This document shows, one piece after another, positions 35,301 through 47,155 of a DNA stretch of 64,000 nt. The DNA is from Blastomyces gilchristii SLH14081 (taxonomy: Eukaryota > Ascomycota > Eurotiomycetes > Onygenales > Ajellomycetaceae): the NCBI RefSeq assembly GCF_000003855.2, contig NW_003101657.1:466083-530082 (forward strand). The letters are read 5' to 3'. The notes below the pieces were generated by a model, which worked only from the letters and a program-made list of their open reading frames with translations, ran no database searches and was not told where the DNA came from. Numbering within the stretch: position 1 is the first letter of the stretch; the number at the start of each line of letters is the position of its first letter. The translations under genes were made by a program, and so were the position numbers.

Positions 35301-36250
35301 GATGCAGCAGTAGCAGTCACAGATGCAGCAGTTGCAGATGCAGAATTAAGATTGAAAGAGATCAGCTATATACATGTAAAAGCTAATAAGTTACTTCTGA
35401 ACTCAGCAATTCAATTGAAAAGAATATGAGACTCACTAGTTAAGAAATTGAGTCTCAAGATGAAAATGTAAGTTCTTATATATAATAAGAGTTCTGAGAA
35501 GTTTCAATTTAGATGGTTTGAGCTCTATAAAATACTCAAATCACATTCTCTGAAAATATATGCATTGAAGAAATCAGAGGGATGAGTCTTATACAACTTA
35601 ATAAATAATTCACATCTTATAAAAGTAAAGATACAAGACTTGAGTGAATTATAATTATCTGCAGCACTATCATCAGTGTTGAAAAAGAAGAGACTTATAA
35701 TTGAAAAGTCTTATAAAGTAAGAGAAATTATAGATGCTTACAAATCAGATAATCTCACTTATTTCAATCTTTTCATAATTATAAGAAAAGAATGAGAAGA
35801 AATGAAGAAATCAGATGAATATCACACTTTAATAAGTGATGAGACTGTAGCTGATTGTATGATAATACATCACAGACAGCAGATGCAATGTGACAAAGAG
35901 CAGTCTCAGAGCAGCAGACTTGTATGTGAGTCAGATTACAGAAGAAAAAGAAATTCAGAGTTGAATTTAACTGTTTATACCAGTTCAATCACAGAGATAA
36001 CAGAGAATGAAGCATCTGAAACATTCACAGATATATGAGATTAAGTTATCTTAATCTCTGAGAACACTCAGAGATCAGATGAGATTAATTTTAATAAGCT
36101 GTTCACTGTAGTAGTCTGAGCAGGTAAAGAGATACAGTATAATACATGAGATAGAATCACAAGAGATGAAAGCTGCTGAACCTAGTCACGGAACACTGTA
36201 TTATATAGAGATTATATAAGAGTAGTAGCTAACAGACAAAGAAAAAGTAT

Positions 36251-36561
36251 AAGAAAAGAGAAGAGATAATGAATTAGTCATCAACTGTAAGAGTCAGCTG
36301 TAAAAGACAAATGTTATTATATACATCTCATTCATTTTTATACATTATATATTTAATCTATTTCCAACATCACATCATCTGAAAAATGTCAAAAACAAAG
36401 AAAATCTCAAAGCTTAAGATCTGTAAGAGATTTAAGAGCTGTAAGTCACTCTTATAATAATATCATACATGTCTCTGATTCCTCTACTGCTCTATATATA
36501 ACATTAATATCATTTATTACAAGATTGAGTGAAATGTTAATATAGAAAGGTGTACACAATG
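36251..36561 (+). other. G downstream region, nothing recognised
   Basis: AT-rich sequence between the end of pol and LINE3. A purine-rich run is at 36237-36265. No frame, repeat or motif could be assigned. Confidence 0.5.
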
Positions 36562-37918
36562 AACAGTATTTAAAGAGAATTTCCACAATCAATATAGAAG
36601 ACTCTATTCTGATTTATTCAGATGGCTTCAAAAATGAAAATTTGAATAGATTAGACGCAGGCATTGCTTATACTGAAGATAATATCAATTTTATCTCAGA
36701 TTTCTGGAATTTAGGCTGTGAATCTGAAGTCTTTGATGCTGAACTATTTGTAATAGTGAAAGCTTTCAAACTCATTGAAATAAAATCTTATAAAAGAGGA
36801 AATAGTTTGAAAGAGGCATGAATATTCTCTGATAGTCAAGCTGCTTTGAAAAGACTTAGAAACAGTTAGATTTATAATGATCAAATGAATCTTGAACTGA
36901 TCTTAAACTCTGTTTTAAAAATTCAAAAGAGAAGAACATCAAAGCTGATAATTCATCTGCACTGGGTTCCTGCTCATATGAATATTCATGGCAATGAATT
37001 GGCTGATTCAGCTGCAAAAAAGAGTGCAGAATTAAGCAGATCTATTTAAAAAATTATGTCCTGATCTTTTATAAAGAGAAAAATAAAAGAATCTTGTTTA
37101 GACAAGTGAAATGAAAGCTGGCAGAAACAAAAGAAGAGTATACATTATTCAAGATTTGAAACAAAACCCAAGTGGAAATCTTGATCAACTAAATATAAAA
37201 AGAAAATATTCTCATCTATAATACAGCTGAAACTAGAACATGGCTATTTTAAATCTTATATACAAAGATTTGATGATAGATTTGATTCAATAAAATGCTC
37301 ATTCTGCAATGCAAATGAGAATTCTAAGCATATTATAATACACTGTGCATTATACAATAGTCTCAGAGTCACATTGAAAGAGAAGTATGATCTAAATCAA
37401 TTAAATATGAGATTCTTATTCTCAACTGAGACAGGAATTAAATACTTAATAGACTTTCTATCAGAAACTCAAGCAGCTATAAGGAAATGACTAAATTCAG
37501 AAATATTCAAATATGAAGAGGAGAAAATTGATCAGATATAGTCTGTTAAAACAGCTATATACTATCTTTTAATAATTTGTTTTGTTACAGTCTCTCTTTA
37601 CTTGATCTTTTCCTTTCAATTCCTTTCTATCTATCTATTTAATGTGTCTATCTTTAAGACTGTGTTCTCTTTTCCTTTGTCATGATATTGTCAAATGGTT
37701 TCAAAGTATCAGAAGATGTTAAGACACTGTAATTTATAAACAGTTTTTGTATTCTGAGCTGGAATTTTCTGATTTTGGATATCTGAAATTGGTGAATGTA
37801 TAATAGTTAACTTTACAGATATAGGAAAAACCCTGAGAACTAAAAGTTCTCAGGTAGATGTCATAGTCTCTGACTGCATTCATCTATAATTGAAGAATAA
37901 TAATAATAATAGTAAATA
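36562..37918 (+). mobile_element. 5'-truncated Tad-like LINE (LINE3)
   Basis: It begins within the ORF2 segment before RNase H (equivalent to about 45780) and ends in an AAT-triplet tail near 37897-37918. ORF2 sequence runs to a TAG at 37541. Near-duplicate TGTACACA flanks it (36551-36558 and about 37919-37928), a probable TSD. RNase H here keeps Trp in ISDFWNLGCESE and HWVPAHMNIHGNE-like residues, so this copy is less mutated than LINE2 at those codons. Confidence 0.9.
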
Positions 37919-38052
37919 TGTACACATGTGCATAGAAAAATTAAAAAAGAGTGTGAGATCTACAGAATCAGAAGTCAAGACAGAGAGAATAAAGATGAAA
38001 GAAATGAAAGAAGAAGCGCGTGCAGAACTGAATAAATAATGATGAGAGTCAT
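37919..38052. other. G downstream region, short
   Basis: Purine-rich AT sequence between LINE3 and the second gap. No gene was seen. Confidence 0.5.
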
Positions 38053-38171
38053 NNNNNNNNNNNNNNNNNNNNNNNNNNNNNNNNNNNNNNNNNNNNNNNN
38101 NNNNNNNNNNNNNNNNNNNNNNNNNNNNNNNNNNNNNNNNNNNNNNNNNNNNNNNNNNNNNNNNNNNNNNN
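38053..38171. other. Assembly gap (119 N)
   Basis: Sequence is unknown. Confidence 1.
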
Positions 38172-38262
38172 AAGCTTAAAAGTAGAAGAGAGTAGTCTCA
38201 GTAATGTTATCATCTTTGATTAAAATAATCTCTGACACTGAAGTAACTAAGAACTATTATTA

Positions 38263-38853
38263 GTGTACAAAACTGTAAAAGCAGGAGTAATAATTACTGA
38301 ACAAACACCAGCTGGTCTTAGAATTATACATGTAATTACAATACATACAAGGCTTCTCAGAAAGAGAGAGAGAGACACAGAGAAATGCAGAAAGCAGAAT
38401 ACAGTATATGAACAGCTCATTTTTATAACAACATCTCAGACAAGACATACAAGCCTCATACTCACAGATGTAAAAGAGTATGATATCTGTATTTCTGTTT
38501 CTGAAAACATGAATATTCTTCATCTGCATCATGAAGTCAGATAATAAATATTAGAGAATAGACTGATATAAGTTAATTATTCTGAAGATATTTATCAGAG
38601 TGAATGTATTTGTAATATTGAATTTAACAGTTATAAAAAGTTTCTTGATGTCTGTGAATATCATGACTTTATATATAATAAAACTCATAATGACTTCTTC
38701 TAAGAATAGAAAAATCAGTGTCAGAAAGAAAAGATGAAAAAAGAAAAGACTTATGATCTTAATACTGTTAAGAAGAGAGATGATTCTCTGATATGAATGA
38801 ATAATTATCTTATCATGAATACTTAAAATGAATGTAATAATCAGTGTCTGTGA
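38263..38853 (+). pseudogene. Degraded ORF of unknown function in G downstream region
   Basis: The open piece 38263-38544 (93 codons) continues in the same frame to about 38853, through a small number of stops (TAA, TGA and TAG). The text after the first stops still looks protein-like: CNIEFNSYKKFLDVCEYHDF, followed by a Lys-rich stretch and MNNYLIMNT. That stops are few and of the mutation type suggests a real former gene, either an accessory ORF of G or a captured host fragment. I recognise no domain. Confidence 0.4.
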
Positions 38854-38860
38854 CTGAGCT

Positions 38861-39328
38861 TTAAATAGTTGTATTGTATACAGTCTTTGTGTGATAAATT
38901 ATTTTAGAGATTAGTAAAAAGAGTGAGAGTGTACATACTGAGAAACATGATTTATTAAGTCTATACAACATCTTCTTGAAACAGGGAGAGCTGATAACAA
39001 AAGCAGAGATGATAGAAGCAGAAAGAGCAGAAGTAGTGAGAGTGAGAGTCACAGGAACAGAGATAGCAGAAGTGAGACAATCAGAAACAGAGATAAGAGT
39101 AGAAGATTGAAGAGAAGCAGCAGAGAGAGAAACAGTGATAGAAGAGACAGAGAAGAACATAGAAGACTCAGTCATATATAACACAGACAATTTCTTAATT
39201 ATTATATCTCTCAAGTTCTCAATCAATGATTTAACATTGAGATGTTTACTATCATTGACAGACACAGATCTGTCAATATATGAAGATTCTATGTGAATAA
39301 AAACAAATATATCAGTATCTGTGTTCAT
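38861..39328 (-). CDS. Open reading frame of 155 codons, unidentified
   Basis: This is among the longest uninterrupted frames in the mutated part of the window. The N-terminal third (IDRSVSVNDSKHLNVKSLIE) looks like ordinary protein; the middle is Ser/Thr/Val-rich and repetitive, and the end is hydrophobic (LSLFLLISKIIYH). Survival of the frame may only mean that it is the antisense of a mutated coding strand or that purine/pyrimidine bias avoids stops. Start is the first ATG. No family was recognised, so coding status is doubtful. Confidence 0.3.
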   Translation of the reverse strand: MNTDTDIFVFIHIESSYIDRSVSVNDSKHLNVKSLIENLRDIIIKKLSVLYMTESSMFFSVSSITVSLSAASLQSSTLISVSDCLTSAISVPVTLTLTTSALSASIISAFVISSPCFKKMLYRLNKSCFSVCTLSLFLLISKIIYHTKTVYNTTI

Positions 39329-39519
39329 GTAAAATCATGTCAGAAAACACAATCAGAAGCTTAGTGAGAAGAAAAGAAAAACAGTTGAGAATGTATAAGA
39401 AGATGAAGAAAATATATCATTCATGAAAGTATGTTCCGATAATTGTTAGAAGATAAACAAGTTCTGATCATGTTTCACAATGTATTATATTTACTGCTAA
39501 TGAACTGCCTGATATGAGC

Positions 39520-40047
39520 ACTATAATAATACCGACCGCTCCACCACGAACTCGCTCGATTTTTCGAATAAGAACCCGCCGATAGATCCATCGAAAAGCC
39601 CTCGATCATACGAGCATTCTGACCCCATCGCCGACCGCATACCCTGTGTGGTGGTGGAGTTATCCAGCCAAATGTGAACCGGACGTTGTTCGAAACTCCT
39701 GTGTGGGATTATCCCCCGTTCTCCCCTACCACACCACAACCCCAGGCCAGAGTGCCATACAAATTGTAAGGTGAAGTGACCTAGCCATATGCACCAATCT
39801 TCTCGATTTTGGAAGATCCCTGACCTGTAGTTGTGGAGATATCCGAGGAGCGACCTCCGCGAAAACCCTGTCCATCTTTGATGTTCCAAAACACCAACGC
39901 CAAGTCTCACCCTCGTACCGCCCTTCCCAATCTGGCCCATCCCCAGCAGAAAAATACAAAAAGATACCTTGATGATAATATCAAGCACATAATCAACAGA
40001 CTCTTCTGAAGTGCAATCTCCACAGTCTGTCATCAGTGTATCTAGAC
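39520..40047. other. GC-rich, little-mutated block D2, unidentified
   Basis: This is a second copy of D1 in opposite orientation, sharing about 360 bp (39530-39895). It is rich in CpG in a neighbourhood almost free of it. The minus strand is open for 170 codons (39521-40033), and the plus strand has a long frame near 39610-39960 (residues include WWWSYPAKCEPDVV and HQRQVSPSYRP). Both copies keep frames on both strands, so the coding strand is unresolved. It could be a captured gene fragment or part of an unmutated element. Confidence 0.5.
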
Positions 40048-40203
40048 TTCAACACCAAGTCTCACCCTTGTACTACCCCTCTCAATCTGGCTCATCCCCG
40101 GCAGAACAATACAAAAAGATACCTCAGTAACAGCATTCAATACATAATCAGTGAACAACAAGTCAACAGCACATCATCAACTATAAAATCAGTATATCTC
40201 AAG
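39895..40203 (+). repeat. Tandem duplication, two units of about 153 bp
   Basis: Unit 1 (39895-40047) and unit 2 (about 40050-40203) share CCAAGTCTCACCCT, CAATCTGGC(C/T)CATCCCC, ACAAAAAGATACC and TATCT near the end. Unit 2 has more C-to-T changes. Confidence 0.75.
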
Positions 40204-40540
40204 ATCTGACTGAGTCTTTGATCCCTGCACAGTGAGATATATTAAATCTAGTTTTAATATCTCAATATTCACTAGATTCTGTAAGAAATTGAGAACAGCA
40301 ACACTAGGTTTCTATTGAATTTGAGAATTAACTCTATATTAATATAATTATTGACAAAGTCTTCTATTTTGAGATATAAATAACCAGTTCCTCTACATCT
40401 CACTGACAATATTTATATTATTATATAGAAACAGACTTATATTCTCTATAATATCAAGACTCTGAAGAGGGAAAGTCTTGATAGAGAGTATATAGTAGTG
40501 TATATCTTAGCAGTTTCTATCTCATTCTTCTGCAGCAGTT
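40204..40540. other. AT-rich interval before LINE2, nothing recognised
   Basis: No gene, repeat or motif could be supported. Confidence 0.5.
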
Positions 40541-41163
40541 AATGCAAAAAAAAAAAGATCTTAGAAATAGTTTTTTACTTCTCTTGAAAAAGTAAGATGT
40601 TTTTCTCTGAGTTTTACACAATATTCTTTCAAAGAATTAAAAACAGAGTTGTTTTCTATCATAATTTCATATTCTTTTAAGTAAGAATTACTTTTTCAGT
40701 GACTGAAGAGCTTTCATTAATACTTAATTCTTTTTTATACTCTTTATTAACTGATTTGAGTTGCATACTTGTTGTGTGAGAAGAATTGAATAATTTAGAA
40801 TAAAATTGAATAGTTTTAATCAATTTCTCTGCAAAAAATTGATTTATTTTTTGTCAGTTTTTCTCTCAAAAACTGTTATATTATCTGATTTATTATCAAT
40901 TGATATCATACTTTTTCTCACTGTATCTTAAGAAAGAGATTGTAAAGATTTTATTGATTTATCTTAAAAATCAATTTTAGTTTATTAAATTCTCTTCAAA
41001 AATCTAACCTAGTTACTGAACTAGTGTGAAAAAAATCAGGTGTTTTATATACAAAAGTCTTTTATTCTTCTTTTGAAACAGTCTGATCAACTTTTCAATT
41101 GAAAACAGACTTAGAAATATCTCAATTGAAACAGTCTAATCAACTTTTCATTGAGTGAAAACA

Positions 41164-42708
41164 ATGAGTTTAAAAATACACTCAGTTAATGTGGAAAAAG
41201 ATGCTTTCTCAAATACTATTTCTGAGATTGAAATTCTGAAGAGAAGAAAGAAAGAAGAAATAGAGAAATAACAAGTTCTTGAAATACAGAAACTTGAAAA
41301 AGTAAGCAAGATTCTTGAAAAGCAGTATCTGAGTGAGATGAATAAAGAAGTTCTATTAATTCTTCATACTCAGGCTAGACAACTACAGAAGATGATCAAG
41401 TTCAAACTTGAAATCTCAAACACAGTTCAAAAATCCTTGAAAATTCCTAGTACAATCACTGACTCTTTATCTTACTCTTCTTCTTTCTTTTTTTCTACTT
41501 CTTCTTCTTCTTTGAATCAGAAGAAAACATATGCTTAAGCAGCTGAATCTGCTGTCTCTAAACCTGCTATCTCAAAACCTGCTTAAAATCCTGAGAAAAC
41601 TGAGAAGAATATTACTCATGTCTCTATTCATAGAAAAGTGAAAAAGAAAATGTAAAAAGAGAAAAACTTTCAAATCTTCAGAAATAGAAGACTTATTCTC
41701 AAAGTCTCAAATCAGAACATTCTGCAAAGAAACAGGCTAAACTCAAATCTCATTTTCAGAATTAGAAATGAAATTAATCAGCAGTTCTTTTCTCAGTTGA
41801 TGACTGATATTGAAGTTCAAAAATCAGTTATAGCTTCAATTGAGTCATCATTCTTTGAAAACTTCATCATTCTGACTACAATGTCTGAATTCAGTGCTGA
41901 ATTTCTTATTCAGAATGAGAATCTCTGAAAGTCAGTAGTAGAATCTTTACTAAACATAACAATTCTATCTGAAAGAGATGAAAAGTGAGACAAATTCATT
42001 CTTTATAATATTTCAGTTGAAATTTTTGACTGTGAAGAAGAAATACTACTTCTTAAAAATGAATTGAAAGAATACAACTCTATTCAACTGAGAAAGAAGC
42101 CTGTATAACTAAATTCAATTGAGTTCAGATAAAGCAGAAGAAATGCCTCTGTTCTAGTATATATAAAAACACTTGAACAGTCAAAGATCTCTGAAGTAAG
42201 AGTAGCAGGTTTGAAAATGAGAGTTCATGAATACAAAGACTCAAGAATGAATCTCAAAGCTCAAACACAGTGTTCAAACTGTCAAAGATATGAACACTTT
42301 GCAATCTCATGTTTTAGAGACTCAAAATGTGCATTCTGTGTCAGAGATCATAAAACTAGTAAGTATAAATGTGAAACATGCTCAAAAAGAGATAAAATAT
42401 GTCAACACACTCTGCTTAAGTGCTCTAATTGCAAAGAAAAACATGCATCTAGCTCAAAAGAATGTATATTTACTCCTAGAACTCAAAAGAACTGGAGAAA
42501 AGATGAAGCTCAAAGTCAATTTAGAACTGAAGAGAAGAGTCAAGTCAGTAGACTTATAACTGCAAGCTCAAAAAGAAGAAACTCTCAACTATCTAAATCT
42601 TCAAACTTCAATTCTTCAGCTAAATGTAAACAGAATTTAAATCCTCAAACTTCTGTTAAGATTAGAGAATTGAGAAATGACTCTGATGATAAACTAGATA
42701 TAATGTAA
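41164..42708 (+). pseudogene. LINE2 ORF1 (Gag-like protein with zinc knuckles)
   Basis: The frame is 515 codons long, with stops at mutated Trp, Gln and Arg codons. The N-terminal part is Lys/Glu/Gln-rich with a Ser-rich stretch (around 41460-41520) and probably coiled. The C-terminal open piece 42211-42708 carries a string of Cys/His knuckles: CSNCQRYEHFAISC, CAFCVRDH, CETCSKRDKICQ and CSNCKEKHASSSKEC. Such proteins bind LINE RNA. Dead by stop codons only. Confidence 0.9.
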
Positions 42709-42797
42709 GCAGTTGAGATCCCTACTTTTCAAAATAGTTATAATCTACTATCTGATGATAGTGACTAGATCCTACTCTATCTCTACTCTCTTTTAGT

Positions 42798-45700
42798 ATG
42801 AATATACAACAAAAACAATAAAAAAAGTTTAAAAACTCTTCAAAAATCATATTTATTTAAAATAATGTGAATAGAAACTTAAATTGTATTTATTCTTGTC
42901 TTCAAATTATATTTGAATAAAAAGTTGATTTTGTACTACTTCAGAAACCAAATTTTGATGCTGAGCAGAATTACATCATTTCTCATTCAAGCTACTACTA
43001 CTTTCTACCTCAAAAGTCTGAGATAAAGTCAAGAGTAGTGATCTATGGAAGAAAGAGATTAAGATATCAATTTAATCTAAGATTTGATATCATATCTGAC
43101 CCTGATATTCTGGTGAGTGATATTATAGATAAAGAAAATGAGTTTAATACTATACAGCTCATAAATATCTATAATGAAAAGTCATTGAAGAAAAATAACA
43201 ATATCTGGACAATTAATAGAGGATTTCTGAATATAACTTCATCGAGAAACTCTATAATTGTAGGAGATTTCAATGCACATCATCCCTGATGAAATTCAGA
43301 ATGTAAGAGAGTAGTGAGAGCTGATAGTCTGATTGAATAAACCTTTGAGCATTTAATAGATTTGATTAATAAGTCTGATCAACAAACATTCTTTAGAAAA
43401 GACATGAAACAGAAGTCTATTATAGATCTAATCTTCATATCACAAAATCTAATAAAAAGAAGACTTATAAACTGATTTATTGATTTAAATGAGACATCAG
43501 AATCAGATCATGAGATTATTCAATTTGATATTGAACTGAGTGAAAAACAAATAAGTGAAACTCCTCTTCTCTCTAATCAGTATAACTTTGAAAAAGCTGA
43601 TTGAAAAGCAGTTAAAAAAAGTATAAAACTGTTAAAATCTGAAAGACAGAATGAGCTATATTGAAATTCTGGTCAAGATATCTCAAATGAAATGCTTGAG
43701 AATAGAGTGAAGCTTATTACATCTATTATTCTAACAAGTATTAGAGATAATATTTCAAAAAGAAAATCTTCTGAGTATTCAAAACCTTGATGAAATGAGA
43801 ATATCTTATCTAAAAGGAAAGAATTAGCTACTGTTAGAAGAGATTGAAAGAATGATGTAATATCTGATGAAGAGTTCAAAGCTGTCAGAAATGAATATTT
43901 CTCAGATATTAAAAGAGCTAAAACAGACTGCTGAAATAAATTTCTTGAAGAAGTATAAGAGAAGGAAGTTTTTAAAGCTTTTAACTATACTAAAACAAGA
44001 AGTGTAGTAAAACTTCCAGTCTTAGAATATGAGTTTCAGAATGAATCATATACAGCAAACTCTTTTGAGAAAAAATGTCAAGCTTTCATGAGAATTCTCT
44101 TTCAGAACTCACCAGATTCAGATTCAGATTCAGAGGAAGAGAATATATCACTTCTCAACTATATTGATGAAAATGACTGGAAATGTCCTGATCTTGCACA
44201 AGATGAATTAGAGTCAGCTATTTTCTCAAGTTCTGTTAAAACTGCTGCAGGTCCTGATTCAATTAATCACTTGATTATTCAAAATACATATTCCTACTTA
44301 AAGAATGAATATTTTGAGCTCTTTTTCAATCTCTTGAAAAATGAATATCATTCTGAATGCTGAAGAGAAGCCACTGGAGTGATTCTTGCAAAACCTAATA
44401 GAAAAACTTCAATTCCTAAGTTATATAGAGTAATATCTCTATTGAACTGCCTAGGAAAGGTTTTAGAAAAGATAATAGCTACTTGACTATCTTTTATAAG
44501 CTCTATAGATGATTCTCTTTTATTCAGTGAATAAATGAGAGATAGAAAACAGTGTTCTGCAATTGACACTGTTCTCTCAGTTGTTCATGATATTCAAATA
44601 GCAAAGCATGAGAGTCTGGTCTCAACTGCAGTTTTTATTGATATAAAAGAAGTATTTAATTATGTTTCAAAGTCAAAGTTAATTCAGATATTGAAGATAT
44701 TAAAACTGTCACTTTCTCTAATAAAATGAGTTAACTGTTTTATATCTAAAAGAATTATACAACTCTTCTTTGATAGAATGAAATAAGATAAGACTGAGAT
44801 AAAAATAGAAGTATCACAGAGATCTTCAATCTCACTCATTTTATTTATAATATACACTGCATATCTATTCAAAAATAGAAATATGAGAATAGTGCAATCT
44901 CTGAGTTATGTGAATGATATTGATCTAGTCTAAAGCTTAAAAACTATTAAAGAGAATTTGAAAGTAATTGAAGAAGCTGCAAAGAAAATCTTTGTTAGAG
45001 CAGATATCAATCAAATTCAATTTAATATGAATAAAACTGAGTTAATTCATTTCTTTTCTAGATTTAATGAGAAAGAACTATCTCTAACTCTTTTAAATAG
45101 AGAGATTAAACCCAGTGTAAATGTCAAATAATTAGAAGTATGATTAAACTCTAAGTTGAATTTTAAATATCACATTCACCAAAGAACTGTCAAGGCAGAA
45201 AGACTATTGAACAACATAATCAGACTATCAAATACAGAGAGAGGTCTATCCTTCCAGGCTATGAGACAGTTATATATAGCCTGTATTACATCAGTAGCTG
45301 ATTATGAAGTTCAAGTTTGATAAAATAATCAAGAGAATTTCACTGAACTCTTTCAAAGTCTGCAAAACAGAGTCTTGAGAAGAATTCTGAGAGCATTCAA
45401 ATCATCTCCTATTAAAGCAATGAAAATTGAAGCTTCAATTCCTTCTCCTGCTATTAGATTTGAAAAGGCCTGTATGAACTATGCTCTGAGAGTTGTAAAG
45501 ATGAGCTTAAATCATATAATCAGAGAAAGAGTCTCTTCTTCATTTTCATCAATTAACTCTGAAAATGAACTGGATTGAAATAGATTTCTTGATTGAAATG
45601 AAAATAATTCTTTAAAGAAAATGTCTTCTCAACTGTACAGACTATACTCTCTGATTAAAAATCAATTTTCTTCTTTAAATGTTGAAAAAGTTGATCATGA

Positions 45701-46760
45701 GAAGTTATCACTCTGGAGAGAAAAGCTTGAATCTCTTATAGACTTACAAATAAGTGAACTATCAAAAGAGAAAGAATATAAACAGCATTTGAAGAGAATT
45801 TCTATAATCAATATAAAAGACTCTATTCTGATTTATTCAGATGACTTAAAAAATGAGAACTTGAATAGATTAGACGCAGGCATTGCTTATACTGAAGATA
45901 ATATCAATTTTATCTCAGATTTCTGAAATCTAGGCTGTGAATGTGAAGTCTTTGATGCTGAACTATTTGCAATAGTGAAAGCTTTCAAACTCATTGAAAT
46001 AAAATCTCATAAAAGAGGAAATTGTTTGAAAGAGGCATGAATATTCTCTGATAGTCAAGCTGCTTTAAAAAGACTTAGAAATAGTCAGATTCATAATGAT
46101 TAAATGAATCTTGAACTGATCTTAAACTCTGTTTTGAAAATTCAAAAGAGAAGAATATCAAAGCTGATAATTCATCTGCACTGAGTTCCTGCTTATATGA
46201 ATATTCATGACAATGAATTGACTGATTCAGCTGCAAAAAAGGGTGCAGAATTAAGCAGATCTATTCAAAAAATTGTGTCCTAGTCTTTTATAAAGAGAAA
46301 AATAAAAGAATCTTGTTTAGATAAGTGAAATGAAAGCTGACAGAAATAAAAGAAGAGTATACATTATGCAAGATTTGAAATAAAACCCAAGTGAAAATCT
46401 TGTTCAATTAAATGTAAAAAGAAAATATTCTCATCTATAATACAGCTGAAACTAGGACATGGCTATTTCAAATCTTATATACAAAGATTTGATGATAGAT
46501 TTGACTCAATAGAATGCTCATTCTGCAATACAAATGAGAATTCTGAGCATATTGTAATACACTGTGCATTATACAATAGTCTCAGAGCCAGATTGAAAGA
46601 GAAGTATAATCTAAATCAATTAAATATGAGATTCTTATTCTCAACTGAGACAGGAATTAAATACTTAATAGACTTTCTATCAGAAACTCAAGCAGCTATA
46701 AGAAAATGACTAAATTCAGAATTATCTGAATATGAAGAGGAGGAAATCAATCAGATATAG
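42798..46760 (+). pseudogene. LINE2 ORF2: endonuclease, reverse transcriptase, RNase H and zinc knuckle
   Basis: The frame of 1321 codons is unbroken in phase but holds many stops. The endonuclease domain is in the first about 230 residues (IVGDFNAHHP at 43256-43285 is a diagnostic block). The RT spans about residues 430-800, with AAGPDSINHLIIQ, VFIDIKEVFNYVS and LSYVNDIDLV (YVDD to YVND) near 44900. RNase H is at about 45830-46250 (IYSDDLKNENLN, FDAELFAIVKAF, FSDSQAALKRL). The C-terminal CCHC knuckle is at 46515-46565 (CSFCNTNENSEHIVIHC). Domain order matches Tad/I-type LINEs. Confidence 0.92.
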
Positions 46761-47155
46761 TCTGTTAAAACAGCTATACACTCTCTTTTAATAATTTGTT
46801 TTGTTATAGTCTCTCTTTACTTTATCTTTTTCTTTATCTTTTTCTTTCAATTTCTTTCTATACTATCTATTTAATGTGTCTATCTTTGAGACTGTGTTCT
46901 TTTTCTCTTTTCCTTTGTCATGATATTGTCAAATGATTTCAAAGTATCAAAAGATGTTAAAACACTGCAATTTGTAAACAGTTTTTGTATTCTGGACTGA
47001 AATTTTCTGATTTTGCATATCTGAAATTGATGAATGTATAATAGTTAACTTTACAGACATAGGAAAAACCCTGAGAACTAAAAGTTCTCAGGTAGATGTC
47101 ATAGTCTCTGACTGCATACATCTATAATTGAAGAATAATAATAATAATAATAACT

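Larger units (their letters stand above)
33831..36250 (+). pseudogene. G integrase, split by MITE M3
   Basis: The zinc-binding N terminus is at 33990-34170 (HLFRYNLITHMHKEF and a later C...C). The catalytic core includes ITAIDYTTD (about 34300) and EILTDNSANLIEGV (34400-34450). The tail is Ala/Val/Thr/Asp-rich, from short GATGCAGCAGT-like repeats, and hosts M3. Beyond M3 the C-terminal barrel is readable (EKFQFRWFELYKIL ... NNSHLIKVKI; 35490-35640), followed by 35802-36038, an open, polar, Gln/Ser-rich segment. Confidence 0.82.
40541..47155 (+). mobile_element. Full-length Tad-like LINE (LINE2)
   Basis: It is about 6.6 kb: 5' UTR (to 41163), ORF1 (41164-42708), an 89-bp spacer, ORF2 (42798-46760), 3' UTR and a run of AAT triplets (about 47132-47155). 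Both ORF lengths are multiples of three. The 5' boundary is approximate; an A run at about 40550-40560 lies near it. The best-preserved LINE here, it serves as the reference for LINE1, 3, 4, 5 and 6. Confidence 0.9.
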
